DNA of 64,000 nt, from positions 33,835-97,834 of the forward strand of contig MWFE01000042.1 of the NCBI GenBank assembly GCA_002071445.1, read 5' to 3'. The notes beneath the pieces were generated by a model. That model saw only the letters and a list, made by a program, of their open reading frames with translations. It ran no database searches and had not been told where the DNA came from. The translations under genes were made by a program, and so were the position numbers. Numbering within the stretch: the first letter of the stretch is position 1; each line of letters starts with the position of its first letter. Shown one piece after another: positions 27,201-35,956 of the stretch. Source of the stretch: Bacteroidetes bacterium ADurb.Bin008. Its GTDB lineage: Bacteria; Bacteroidota; Bacteroidia; Bacteroidales; Tenuifilaceae.

Positions 27201-27221
27201 CTTAAAACTTAAAACTTAAAA
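27201..27221. repeat. Three tandem copies of a 7-bp unit
   Basis: CTTAAAA is repeated three times without change, just upstream of the possible 61-residue gene. This could vary in copy number by slippage. No function is known. Confidence 0.6.
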
Positions 27222-27360
27222 CATTGTACTACAAAATTGAAATGATTTTGTTTTATAGGCAATATCCTAATGATTTTTTAATCAAATAAAAAGGCATTTT
27301 TATCAAAATGATTGCGAATATATAAAAAAGCAACAATAAATCGAAGAGGAACCCTGTCGA

Positions 27361-28197
27361 TTATTCAACAAAAATTGGTTGAACAATATCAGCTGTTTGG
27401 CAATATCCTATATCAATACACCTATCGAATAGCGTAGAAACAGCATTTATGCCAACTTTACCTACATCAACAGTAAATTTATTGACATACAATGCTATGT
27501 GATTTTTCATAACCTCAGGTTCCATGGTCTGTGCGTTAGAGCGAACGTAGCCGTCGGAAGCATTGGGATTTGCCAGAGCAAACTCTACACTCCTACGCAC
27601 CAAAGCGTTTGCCATGGATTTGGTGTCATCATGTAAATCTCTTCTAATGGCAATTCCACCCAAAGGTATAGGCATGCCGGTTAACTTCTCCCAGTAATCA
27701 CCAAGGTCCTGTATCTTTTTCAATCCCTTTTTCTGGTAAGTGAAGCGGTTCTCATGGATAATAACCCCGGCATCCACCTCGTCGCCAAGAATGGCATCCT
27801 CAATGGAGGAAAAAAGGTATGGATACTTTTGCGAAGCAGCAGGATGAGCCAGCGTGAGCAGCATGTTTGCAGTGGTATGCTCGCCGGGAATGGCAATGCG
27901 GGCATGGGGTACCTCGTCGGGATAAATTTTGCGTTTGGAAATAATCAATGGCCCCACTCCTTTCCCAAGCGCAGCACCGGCTGTAAGCAACTGGTACTTA
28001 TTGGAGATAAGGGGATAAAGAGCAAAGCTAATTTTTACCACATCCACTTCGGAGTGCAAAGCCAATTGGTTAAGTTCCTGAATATCGGCCAGATGAACTT
28101 CGAACAACCAATTGCCAATATCAATCCGACCATTAACAATGGCATCGAATATGAACGTATCATTGGGGCAGGTGGAAAAGGCTAAGCTATACTTCAT
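27361..28197 (-). CDS. mqnD: 1,4-dihydroxy-6-naphthoate synthase (futalosine pathway)
   Basis: MqnD makes 1,4-dihydroxy-6-naphthoate from cyclic dehypoxanthine futalosine, a late step in the alternative menaquinone pathway. The 278-residue protein has the family opening SLAFSTCPNDTFIFDA, the substrate-binding EVDVVKISFALYPLI, and GAALGKGVGPLII. It has a periplasmic-binding-protein-like fold without a signal peptide, so it is cytoplasmic. Its ATG overlaps the stop of mqnB by four bases, so the two are translationally coupled. Confidence 0.95.
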   Translation of the reverse strand: MKYSLAFSTCPNDTFIFDAIVNGRIDIGNWLFEVHLADIQELNQLALHSEVDVVKISFALYPLISNKYQLLTAGAALGKGVGPLIISKRKIYPDEVPHARIAIPGEHTTANMLLTLAHPAASQKYPYLFSSIEDAILGDEVDAGVIIHENRFTYQKKGLKKIQDLGDYWEKLTGMPIPLGGIAIRRDLHDDTKSMANALVRRSVEFALANPNASDGYVRSNAQTMEPEVMKNHIALYVNKFTVDVGKVGINAVSTLFDRCIDIGYCQTADIVQPIFVE

Positions 28198-28868
28198 GGC
28201 AACTGTAAAATTACTTTTTCTGCCTCACGGCAAACATTATCAACCGCCAGCGTAATATTCCATCCGGCAGTATTGCGCGGTTCTACCCGGTTGGATATTC
28301 CTCTGAGGCAAACGAACGGAACATTCATCATGCTGCACGTATAGAACACCGCAGCCCCCTCCATGGTTTCGATATCGGGCGAGAATTGCCTTTCGATTCT
28401 GTTTATCGTACTCTCAGAACCTGTTGCTGTTGATACAGTTACACCTTTTACGTTTAGCAGCTGACTATCCATGGGAAAAAAGTTGCTGAATTTCCATTGA
28501 ATCACGCCATCTTCAAAGGGATAATGGTTTGGGTCAGCCAATCCGTGATGAAATAGAGTATGGAACTGACCATTATCATCGATACCGTAGTCGGCAAAGA
28601 CCTCGCTGCGCACAACCACAACATCGCCAATAGTAAGGAAAGGCGAATAGCTCCCGGCTATGCCCAGGCTAACCACGGCAGAATACTTTCTCTTTGTAAG
28701 CTCCGCTTGCAAGTGAAAGGTTGTGGGTACCGAACCAACGCCGCTAATCAGCAAGGACACATCATTTCGGTTTCCTATGCATATAGGTACCGCCTTACCT
28801 GAGGGCACTTTTTCCCCCTGGAGCAAAGGCATAACCTCTCTGTGTGTTGCCGAAACAAGTAGCAGCAT
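28194..28868 (-). CDS. mqnB: Futalosine hydrolase
   Basis: MqnB removes hypoxanthine from futalosine in menaquinone synthesis. The 224-residue protein belongs to the nucleoside phosphorylase/hydrolase fold: SLGIAGSYSP, GDVVVVRSEVFADYG and IETMEGAAVFYTC with the ribose-binding glutamate, then LRGISNRVEPR. I chose the ATG at 28868 because it gives the usual MLLLVSATHREV start, and because a -7 box (28891-28898) overlies the region of an upstream ATG at 28904. It precedes mqnD with a four-base overlap. The other mqn genes are not in the window. Confidence 0.93.
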   Translation of the reverse strand: MLLLVSATHREVMPLLQGEKVPSGKAVPICIGNRNDVSLLISGVGSVPTTFHLQAELTKRKYSAVVSLGIAGSYSPFLTIGDVVVVRSEVFADYGIDDNGQFHTLFHHGLADPNHYPFEDGVIQWKFSNFFPMDSQLLNVKGVTVSTATGSESTINRIERQFSPDIETMEGAAVFYTCSMMNVPFVCLRGISNRVEPRNTAGWNITLAVDNVCREAEKVILQLP

Positions 28869-28890
28869 ATCGTTAAACGTAATAATTAGG

Positions 28891-28898
28891 TAAAGATA
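28891..28898 (-). promoter_or_regulatory. -7 box of mqnB-mqnD
   Basis: On the minus strand TATCTTTA is one base off TAnnTTTG, 22 bases before the chosen mqnB start. The -33 element is unclear. Confidence 0.4.
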
Positions 28899-29059
28899 GT
28901 TCAATACCTCATATCCGACGGTTTACCTTGCTGAATATTTTCCATCCTGCTGATATTCTGCATTATGTATAAACATTCCGAATAAAACACTGAATATTAT
29001 CGAGATAGGCTTAATACTATCCGGAATGCCCACGGATAACGTGCTGAGTGGTGTTGCCT

Positions 29060-29722
29060 TTAATTATCGTCAGCCTGTTTCTTGCGCATCCTTATGAAAA
29101 GGTCAACTGCATCGTACTTAAAAGTCAGCACTGCGCCCAGAGTGCGGTTCGTAAAGCGCTGATTGGTAGCGTTTTCCCTTGTTATATCCACAATCCCAAG
29201 GTCATATCTTAAATCGAGGCATAGGAGACCGTACTTCGTATCGTAGGCTGCGCCTGCACCAAGAGCCAAACCCCAGTCAAAAGTTTTATAGTGATGTGTT
29301 TCATCAAAACTCTGGCCCTGCTGATCGTACACAACCTTGGCATTTGTGCGTATGTTATTGTATGTTCCACCCGTTGCGTAAACCCGCGACAGACCCAAAG
29401 CCCTAAAAGAGAGTTTGGCCAACAACGGAATGCTAAGGTAGTTAACCCTTGTTGCGTACAAATCGGTAGCCACTCCCTTGGAGATAAATGTAATCTCAGA
29501 CTCCACCGACAGCGAACGGGTCAGGCCAATCTCACCAACTGCACCAATCTGAAAGCCTGTCCTTACCTTGGAATTATCCGTATTGGTAATTTTAGAAAAA
29601 GTAGAGCCTACCTTTGGACCAAGGTATGCAAAACCTATCTCGTGTCCTGCAATGTTAAATAGCTGTGCCGAAAGCGTATTGACGAAAAACAGCAATGCTG
29701 CCAGTAGTAAGATTTTTTTCAT
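29060..29722 (-). CDS. PorT-like outer-membrane beta-barrel protein
   Basis: This 220-residue exported protein has a signal peptide (MKKILLLAALLFFVNTLSAQ) and an eight-strand-type barrel region with alternating hydrophobic residues (GFAYLGPKVGSTFSKI, FQIGAVGEIGL, YLSIPLLAKLSF, WGLALGAGAAYD). It fits the outer-membrane beta-barrel family that includes PorT of the type IX secretion system. Many members have no role in T9SS, so this should not be taken as PorT itself. The ATG at 29722 is preferred over one 11 codons upstream because it starts the signal peptide. Confidence 0.8.
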   Translation of the reverse strand: MKKILLLAALLFFVNTLSAQLFNIAGHEIGFAYLGPKVGSTFSKITNTDNSKVRTGFQIGAVGEIGLTRSLSVESEITFISKGVATDLYATRVNYLSIPLLAKLSFRALGLSRVYATGGTYNNIRTNAKVVYDQQGQSFDETHHYKTFDWGLALGAGAAYDTKYGLLCLDLRYDLGIVDITRENATNQRFTNRTLGAVLTFKYDAVDLFIRMRKKQADDN

Positions 29723-30022
29723 AAAACCAAATAGTTTGTAAGAACTTATAACCAAATGCTTTGCATAGACAACTTGCCAACGATTTAAAACTTTTGAAAA
29801 GCGTAAAATTGTATTCTGTTATCTATATCGAAGTCTCCTGTTGTCTGCCCTCAAAATTAGTTTAAATCTTCGCCTTCCATCAAAATCTTCATCATCATAT
29901 AAAGGCATTTTATCAAAATCAATTCCTTAAAATAATTGTAACTTGGTCAGGCTTTTTCATTAAATTTAACCAAAATGCTCATAGCGTTAGGGTTTCCATT
30001 ATTCCAATAAACACCAGTAAAC
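29723..30022. other. Divergent intergenic region
   Basis: This 300-base AT-rich stretch separates the PorT-like gene and the HELGH protein gene and must hold both promoters. An 18-base string at 29902-29919 (AAGGCATTTTATCAAAAT) recurs with one extra T at 27291-27309 near mqnD. I see no RNA gene or small coding region. Confidence 0.4.
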
Positions 30023-30949
30023 ATGGAAACAATCAATGGGTTATTAGATTTTTTAAAACAGGTTGTCATTACAACTTTAAGTCAGCTGTTTTGGCTGCTG
30101 GGGCTACTTTTCGTTTTTGGGTTTCTGCTTTACATTTTTGCAAGGTTAACAAGGATAACCTATGTTAAATCGGTTGGGCAAAAACTGGATATCATTGTTA
30201 CGGGTTGGATTGGTACTCCTGTACATGAGCTGGGGCATCTCATTTTCTGTCTGATCTTTTGGCACAAAGTTACCGGGGTTAAACTCTATAGCCCCAATGC
30301 CGAGGATAGAACATTAGGGTATGTTAATCACTCCTACAACCCCAATAGTACCTACCAAAAAATAGGAAACTTTTTCATTGGGGCAGGCCCAATCATTTTT
30401 GGGGCCTTAGTGCTTTATGCCATAATGTACTACCTGATGCCCAATTCGAGCGCCATATTCTCGGGCGTTAAGGTCGAGGGTTCTGCTTTTATTAGAGAGG
30501 TACGAAGTGACATTGGCGGTTTTTTTATTACCCTTTGGGGAGCTGCAAAAACTACCTTGGGAAACCTGCTGAGGGCTGAAAACTTTTCCGATTTTCGTTT
30601 CTGGATTTTTTTGTACCTGGCCATTTCAATATCGTCGCACATGCAGCTAAGTCCGTCCGACATTAAAGGAGCCGGAGGCGGCTTGCTGGCCCTCATTCTT
30701 CTTTTTTTAGTCGTTAACCTAATCATTCTTGGGATTGAAGCAATCGGATTAAGTGCACATTTCGGAAGCTGGTGGAACTACGTAAAATTAGAGCACTACT
30801 CCATGAGCATCAACAGGTGTCTTGGGAACTTTGGTGCATTGTTTGCCTTTGCTACCATCATATCAGGCCTCAATTTTGCAGTATCGTACATTCTACTAAC
30901 CATATACAATCTGGTTAAGGGCAAAGGCCTGATTAATCCCGTATGGTAG
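30023..30949 (+). CDS. Integral-membrane HELGH protein (putative M50-like metalloprotease)
   Basis: This 308-residue polytopic protein has hydrophobic helices near residues 20-42, 58-80, 108-135, 195-215, 225-250 and 270-295. The zinc-protease motif HELGH (His68, Glu69, His72) lies in a hydrophobic segment followed by CLIFWHKVTGVKLYSP, as in site-2-type proteases. I see no clear downstream LDG or NxxPxxxLDG motif that would supply the third zinc ligand, so peptidase activity is open. GFFITLWGAAKTTL and SHMQLSPSDIKGA are conserved-looking segments. It stands alone. I do not recognise a named family. Confidence 0.7.
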   Translation: METINGLLDFLKQVVITTLSQLFWLLGLLFVFGFLLYIFARLTRITYVKSVGQKLDIIVTGWIGTPVHELGHLIFCLIFWHKVTGVKLYSPNAEDRTLGYVNHSYNPNSTYQKIGNFFIGAGPIIFGALVLYAIMYYLMPNSSAIFSGVKVEGSAFIREVRSDIGGFFITLWGAAKTTLGNLLRAENFSDFRFWIFLYLAISISSHMQLSPSDIKGAGGGLLALILLFLVVNLIILGIEAIGLSAHFGSWWNYVKLEHYSMSINRCLGNFGALFAFATIISGLNFAVSYILLTIYNLVKGKGLINPVW

Positions 30950-30993
30950 TTCTACATGCCATTGCCGACTTTTACAATTAAATGTTCGTTTAA

Positions 30994-31025
30994 TTGCATG
31001 CCGTGGTTAAAAATTAATATTTTTG
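30994..31025 (+). promoter_or_regulatory. Promoter of fabD
   Basis: TTG at 30994-30996 is followed after 21 bases by TATTTTTG (31018-31025), a perfect TAnnTTTG box 25 bases before the fabD ATG. Confidence 0.6.
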
Positions 31026-31050
31026 TGCACTAAACTAAATCGATTATTAG

Positions 31051-31935
31051 ATGAAAGCATTCGTTTTTCCCGGTCAGGGAGCGCAGTTTGTTGGCATGGG
31101 CAAAGACCTTTATGATAAATCGCCCATTGCAAAAAGTCTTTTCGACAAGGCTAACGAAATATTAGGTTTTTCAATAACAGACTTAATGTTTCACGGAACG
31201 GATGAGGATTTAAGGCAAACAAGGGTTACACAGCCTGCCATCTTTTTACACTCAGTTATCCTGGCTAAAGTATTAGGGAACGATTTTAAACCTCAAATGG
31301 TTGCCGGACACTCCCTTGGCGAATTTTCGGCCTTGGTGGCCAATGGCACTCTCTCGTTTGAGGATGGTCTGGTTTTGGTTTCGAAGCGAGCCGCTGCCAT
31401 GCAAAAAGCATGCGAAAAAGAGCCTTCCACCATGGCTGCCATTCTTGGCCTCGATGATGAAGTGGTGGAAAAGGTTTGTGCATCCATTGACGATGTGGTT
31501 GTCCCTGCCAATTACAATAGTCCGGGGCAACTGGTTATCTCCGGTTCAAACAGGGGAATTGAACTGGCATGCGAAAAATTGAAAGAGGCCGGTGCCAAAA
31601 GAGCGCTCCCGCTTAAGGTTGGCGGAGCCTTCCATAGCCCTTTAATGGAACCCGCACGGGTTGAGTTGGCCAAAGCCATCGAGGGGACTCCGTTTGCAGC
31701 ACCGCTATGCCCCATTTACCAGAACGTTGATGCCAAGCCTCATACTAACCCCGATGATATTAAGCACAATCTGATTTCGCAGCTTACCTCACCGGTACGA
31801 TGGACCCAAATCATGATGAATATGCTTGCCGATGGAGCGAGCAGCTTTACCGAATTGGGCCCCGGCAATGTGCTTCAAGGGCTTATCAAAAAGGTTGACC
31901 GCGAAATAGAAGCGATTAGCCTGCAAACCATATAG
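31051..31935 (+). CDS. fabD: Malonyl-CoA:ACP transacylase
   Basis: FabD loads malonyl groups from CoA onto acyl carrier protein for fatty acid synthesis. The 294-residue protein has FPGQGAQFVGMG at the start, the catalytic serine in AGHSLGEFSALV (about residue 91), the conserved arginine region QPAIFLHS...SKRAAAMQ, and the catalytic histidine in VGGAFHSPLM (about 200). TELGPGNVLQGL closes the domain. It is at its family's usual length and transcribed alone. Confidence 0.97.
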   Translation: MKAFVFPGQGAQFVGMGKDLYDKSPIAKSLFDKANEILGFSITDLMFHGTDEDLRQTRVTQPAIFLHSVILAKVLGNDFKPQMVAGHSLGEFSALVANGTLSFEDGLVLVSKRAAAMQKACEKEPSTMAAILGLDDEVVEKVCASIDDVVVPANYNSPGQLVISGSNRGIELACEKLKEAGAKRALPLKVGGAFHSPLMEPARVELAKAIEGTPFAAPLCPIYQNVDAKPHTNPDDIKHNLISQLTSPVRWTQIMMNMLADGASSFTELGPGNVLQGLIKKVDREIEAISLQTI

Positions 31936-32064
31936 CATAACCTTATATATTTAGGGTTAATCGGCGTACTATAACTTGTTGGACATTTTTTCAGTATGGC
32001 ATCAGAGTTGATGATGCCATGCAGAATAATTCTATTCCTTACCATCTTTATAAGGAAAATGTTT

Positions 32065-32072
32065 TACCTTTA
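32065..32072 (+). promoter_or_regulatory. -7 box of the LPP20-like/caspase unit
   Basis: TACCTTTA, one base off TAnnTTTG, lies 32 bases before the ATG at 32105. The same octamer stands before rmuC and the aspartyl protease gene. Confidence 0.45.
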
Positions 32073-32104
32073 CTAATACGTTAATTGGAAACAACCTGTT
32101 GATT

Positions 32105-33142
32105 ATGAATACATACAAATACCTAAGGTTCATATTTCTCGCAATTTTTACCTTCCTCTTTTCCCAGTACACCGATGCCCAGTCGCAAAAAGATTTTGAG
32201 AAAATATTCATAAAAGAGACCGAGGGGAAAGCGCACAATATTCAGTTGGGCAGTTTTAAAAATGTATCGAAGCTGAGCTACTACCCCGATACGCTGCCCG
32301 CGTGGTTTTTCTCCCCGCCCCGATCATCGGCGGACTATCTATATGCCATTGGCATTTCCGACCCCGACCAAACACCCGAGGAGGCCAATTTGCAGGCCCT
32401 TCATAGGGCCAAAGCTATGGCAATGCTTCAGAACAAGTGTCAAATACAGTACTTTAGAGATGTTTATACCATCGAAAGTGATGATTACAGCTACCTGGGG
32501 ACCCGACAACGTTTCGATACCTATTTTAAAATATCGGCCCTTGGCAGCATTGACAGTTTAAATTATACCATTGTTCATAAGTATTTTACCCGCTACAATG
32601 AGGCCATTATTCTGCTTCAGTACGCCAATCCTCTGCAGAAAGTTCAAGATAATGCTCCCATGATGACAGCCACAGGCACAGTATTATACATAGAGGCACA
32701 GATTGGAGATGCTTTTGAGCCTCAGGCAGAATACGAAATGCTTGCAGCATTAAAGTCTCCTAAACAGCCGCTGACAACCTCACAATTTACATACAGGGAG
32801 AAGGGTAACCGTTTTTTGGTTATTTCCGAGTTTTCGGGCAAAAAGGTAGAATACCCCTTGTATATATATAGGTATTCTAACCCCTCATGGGCTCCAAACA
32901 CTCACCCTTTGACAAGTTACAATGGGTTATGGAGCATTTACACCCAAAATTTTCTGAGATACCTCACCCTTTCAACAGAACAATCATCGAGGAAAATAAA
33001 AAATTTAGGCGAAATGTACGATGAACAGATATCGAACCTTACAAGGGAGGTGGCCATAAAAACTGCAAAAATTTTTATTAATGGCATTGAATTTGGAGAG
33101 GAAGATTTCGATTTTGACATCAACATTCAGGAAATATATTGA
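32105..33142 (+). CDS. Exported LPP20-like protein of unknown function
   Basis: This 345-residue protein has a signal peptide (MNTYKYLRFIFLAIFTFLFSQYTDAQ) cleaved after an Ala-Gln-like site; no lipobox cysteine is present. Residues about 60-105 (PAWFFSPPRSSADYLYAIGIS, then EEANLQALHRAKAMAM) resemble the LPP20 fold, in which a PxWf..pP opening precedes a helix with an Ala-rich face. The remainder is unassigned. It comes first in a short plus-strand unit, 42 bases before an exported caspase-fold gene, so the two are probably cotranscribed. The ATG at 32105 is chosen over a TTG two codons upstream. LPP20 is a fold name here, not a function. Confidence 0.7.
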   Translation: MNTYKYLRFIFLAIFTFLFSQYTDAQSQKDFEKIFIKETEGKAHNIQLGSFKNVSKLSYYPDTLPAWFFSPPRSSADYLYAIGISDPDQTPEEANLQALHRAKAMAMLQNKCQIQYFRDVYTIESDDYSYLGTRQRFDTYFKISALGSIDSLNYTIVHKYFTRYNEAIILLQYANPLQKVQDNAPMMTATGTVLYIEAQIGDAFEPQAEYEMLAALKSPKQPLTTSQFTYREKGNRFLVISEFSGKKVEYPLYIYRYSNPSWAPNTHPLTSYNGLWSIYTQNFLRYLTLSTEQSSRKIKNLGEMYDEQISNLTREVAIKTAKIFINGIEFGEEDFDFDINIQEIY

Positions 33143-33184
33143 GATAATAATTGCATAAAATCAACCTTACTAAAATATTTAGCG

Positions 33185-35176
33185 ATGAGAACACTAAAAA
33201 AGTTTGCAGTAATATCACTTGCAGTTCTCCTATTTGATGCAACCAATGTCACTTCGCAGGAATTTAGGGAGTTAAACCTAAAGCAACTGGGCGAAAAGGC
33301 AAACATTGAATACTCAATTGTAGGAGAACGTCTCGGACAACTTTTCAACGTTACCCCCACCTACTCGGTGGATGGTGGGAAGTCATTTCTACCCATGAAA
33401 TCGGTTACCGGAAACGTTGGAAAGAGTATTACCGGAGGGAAGTATCAGGTTATCATATGGGATGTATTGAAAGATGTTCCCGCCCTTCAGGGGGATGTTA
33501 TTTTCAAACTTACCGGCAATACGCAAAGTACCCAGCCACTGGAAGATGATTTCAGCAACGTAATCTTCAAATTGGTGAGCCTACACAGGGTAGGCAACAA
33601 TCAGGTTGAACTGATTCTGAGCATTACCAACAATGGCGAACCCCGTGATTTGAAGCTGATTAACGGGTTAATCACCATCACCGATTTCAATAAGCGTAAC
33701 TACGACGCACAGCGAGGGAAATTGGGTGAAGTGGTTGGAAGCCAACGTTACTCTACACCACAAATGGCCATAAAAAAAGGCGAAACCGTTCAGGCCACTT
33801 TTACTTTCGACCATGTACCCGCCGATGTTGACAGGGTAATGCGACTTAGCATTGGCGCCGAACTGTTAACCATATCGCGATTTGGACTGGACAATCTGGA
33901 AATCAGCACTCTGCAATTCCGTGACTTCCCCATTTCCGACAAGCCAACCACTTCGATGACTACAACCGTGACCAAACGGTTTGAATCGACCATTGCCGCC
34001 AAGCTGAATATCCAAAAGCCAAAGCCAACCGAGGTTAAAAAAGACTCAAAACCGCCAATGATTACGGTACTGGTTCCCGAAGGGGTAACCCTTATAGGTA
34101 ATGAAGCCACAAGAGGCAGGCCCTATGCACAGTCATCGGCGGGCGGGTTGGACGACAGGCGCTTACGCTCAGTAGGCGATGTGAATGAGCTGACCGTAAC
34201 GGAGGATAACCTGTTTGTCAAGGGTACTGCCAGTGACGAAAGCGGAATATACGAAGTGGTTGTCAACGGGAAAACGGCAACCCTTAAACCCGACGGCACT
34301 TTCGAATCGGTTGTTGTGCTTAAAATGGGGCGTAATGATATCATTATCCGCGCGATGGATATATTTGAAAACAGTACTGAGCGCAGGTTTATCATTCATC
34401 GCAAGGATGCACCCGGGCAAAAAGTATCTTCCGACACAGAAGAGCTCGATCTCATTTTCGATGCGCCTAAGGCACCCAAATATTATGCTTTAATTGTGGG
34501 TGTGAACGAATATCCCGATCCAAGCATAGCCAGCCTTGAAAACCCCATACGCGATGCCGTTAAACTGGGTAAAGTACTGGTGGACAGGTATGTATTCGAT
34601 TCAAGAGATGTGGTATTCCTTAAAAACCCAACGCGTAGCCAGCTGATTGACGAGTTGGATAAACTAACCCGAAGGGTTAGCAAAGACGACAACCTGCTGA
34701 TATTTTATGCAGGCCATGGATACTACGATCCGGAAACAGAATTTGGCTACTGGCTTCCTGCCGATGCCTCGGCTCAAAGCACAGGCAACTGGATAGCAAA
34801 CAGCCAGCTAAGGGACTATATTGCAGCCATTAAAAGCAAACATACCCTGCTCATAACCGATGCCTGCTTCGGCGGCGGGATTTTTAAAACCCGCAAAGCT
34901 TTTGCCGATGCAACTGATCAGCTGAATAAAGTGTATGACAAGAAAAGTCGCAAGGCCATGACCAGCGGGTCGCTCACCGAAGTGCCCGACGAAAGCGTGT
35001 TCCTCAGACTGCTTGTACAACGCCTGGAGGAAAATACCCAAGATTACTTACCCGCCGAGGAGCTGTTCAGCAGTTTTAAAACGGCGGTTATGAATAGCAG
35101 CCCTACTGTTCCCATGTATGGCGATATTAAAGGAACCGGGGACGAAGGTGGCGACTTTGTGTTTGTTAAACGTTAA
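33185..35176 (+). CDS. Exported caspase-family (C14) protein with N-terminal Ig-like domains
   Basis: This 663-residue protein is secreted by a signal peptide (about residues 1-24). After it come a beta-rich domain with TYSVDGGKSFLP and VGKSITGGKY..IIWDVLKD (about 45-115), a second domain (120-240), and an Ig-like domain (about 330-410, FVKGTASDESGIYEVVVNG). The caspase-fold domain (430-663) follows, with YYALIVGVNEY, the catalytic His511 in FYAGHGYYD and catalytic Cys561 in TDACFGGG. Both catalytic residues are intact. Its placement behind a signal peptide suggests action in the periplasm or outside the cell, which is unusual for a caspase relative. Its target is unknown. Confidence 0.88.
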   Translation: MRTLKKFAVISLAVLLFDATNVTSQEFRELNLKQLGEKANIEYSIVGERLGQLFNVTPTYSVDGGKSFLPMKSVTGNVGKSITGGKYQVIIWDVLKDVPALQGDVIFKLTGNTQSTQPLEDDFSNVIFKLVSLHRVGNNQVELILSITNNGEPRDLKLINGLITITDFNKRNYDAQRGKLGEVVGSQRYSTPQMAIKKGETVQATFTFDHVPADVDRVMRLSIGAELLTISRFGLDNLEISTLQFRDFPISDKPTTSMTTTVTKRFESTIAAKLNIQKPKPTEVKKDSKPPMITVLVPEGVTLIGNEATRGRPYAQSSAGGLDDRRLRSVGDVNELTVTEDNLFVKGTASDESGIYEVVVNGKTATLKPDGTFESVVVLKMGRNDIIIRAMDIFENSTERRFIIHRKDAPGQKVSSDTEELDLIFDAPKAPKYYALIVGVNEYPDPSIASLENPIRDAVKLGKVLVDRYVFDSRDVVFLKNPTRSQLIDELDKLTRRVSKDDNLLIFYAGHGYYDPETEFGYWLPADASAQSTGNWIANSQLRDYIAAIKSKHTLLITDACFGGGIFKTRKAFADATDQLNKVYDKKSRKAMTSGSLTEVPDESVFLRLLVQRLEENTQDYLPAEELFSSFKTAVMNSSPTVPMYGDIKGTGDEGGDFVFVKR

Positions 35177-35205
35177 AATACGACCATTAATCATCACAGT
35201 TTCAG

Positions 35206-35235
35206 GGGAGGAGGCATATCTCCTCCCTTTTTTCT
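35206..35235 (+). terminator. Terminator after the caspase-family gene
   Basis: GGGAGGAG (35206-35213) pairs with CTCCTCCC (35220-35227) around a 6-base loop, followed by six Ts. It marks the end of the caspase transcript, so the coiled-coil gene has its own promoter. Confidence 0.8.
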
Positions 35236-35324
35236 TTAAAAGAATCTGCGATCTCTGGAATCCAAACACACTATTTCGTATTTTTATAGCTGAATAGAAT
35301 AATGTTTCACCAATAGATTGTGCA

Positions 35325-35918
35325 ATGAAGATAGTTTATAGGACAACAATAATGTTTGCCCTGTCGATAATAACCACTATTTGCTTTGGGCAGGAAGATA
35401 AAATAGCGAAACACCAGGAGAAGGTAGCGATAGCCAAACAAAAGGTAGAGGCTGCAGAAAAGCTCATCTCTTCGGCAGATAGTATTGTCTCTGCAGGGGA
35501 ATCCATGGTTTCCGAGGCAGAGAATGAGCTAAAGGTATTGGCACAACAGAAAAAGACAATTGAACGTGAACATTTCAATGCCCAGAAAACCCTCGACAAA
35601 CAGCTGAGGTCGAAGGATCCTGAAGAAGCCAAACAGGCTAAAGAGGATTTGAAAAGGATTGAAAACCAAAATAAGGAGGCGGTAAAAGAATGGAACAATA
35701 GCTATAAAAACTCCATTAAGCAGTACGATACAGGCAAAAAAACTATTCAAAAAGGAAAAGAGAACCTCAAAAAGGCCAAAGCTAAAGTGAAAGAAGCCGA
35801 AGAGAGGTTAAAAGAGGCGGAAAAAAACCTAGAACAGGCAAAAATTGCTGAACAGCAACGATTACTCGAACAGGAAAAGAAATTAGAGCAGGAGGCGAAT
35901 AAGGATCAAACCCCTTAG
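35325..35918 (+). CDS. Exported coiled-coil protein of unknown function
   Basis: This 197-residue protein has a signal peptide-like start (about residues 1-22, ending near CFGQ) and then an almost unbroken coiled coil rich in Lys, Glu, Ala and Gln, with heptad-like runs from 25 to 190. No membrane segment follows. It is likely periplasmic or surface-exposed and oligomeric. It lies 148 bases after the caspase-family gene, past a terminator; TATTTTTA at 35279-35286 could be its own -7 box. Its pairing with the caspase gene is only by position. A convergent hairpin terminator follows. Confidence 0.65.
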   Translation: MKIVYRTTIMFALSIITTICFGQEDKIAKHQEKVAIAKQKVEAAEKLISSADSIVSAGESMVSEAENELKVLAQQKKTIEREHFNAQKTLDKQLRSKDPEEAKQAKEDLKRIENQNKEAVKEWNNSYKNSIKQYDTGKKTIQKGKENLKKAKAKVKEAEERLKEAEKNLEQAKIAEQQRLLEQEKKLEQEANKDQTP

Positions 35919-35929
35919 GTTATCAGATT

Positions 35930-35953
35930 GCCCGTAACCTTTACGGGCTTTCT
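35930..35953. terminator. Terminator between the coiled-coil gene and the NtrY-like kinase
   Basis: GCCCGTAA (35930-35937) pairs with TTACGGGC (35941-35948) around a 3-base loop, followed by TTTCT. It lies in the 38 bases between two convergent stop codons. Confidence 0.65.
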
Positions 35954-35956
35954 AAA

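Noticed and set aside
29060..29722. Naming this barrel protein PorT of the type IX secretion system
   Set aside because: The similarity is to the wider outer-membrane barrel family only, and no other T9SS machinery gene lies nearby.
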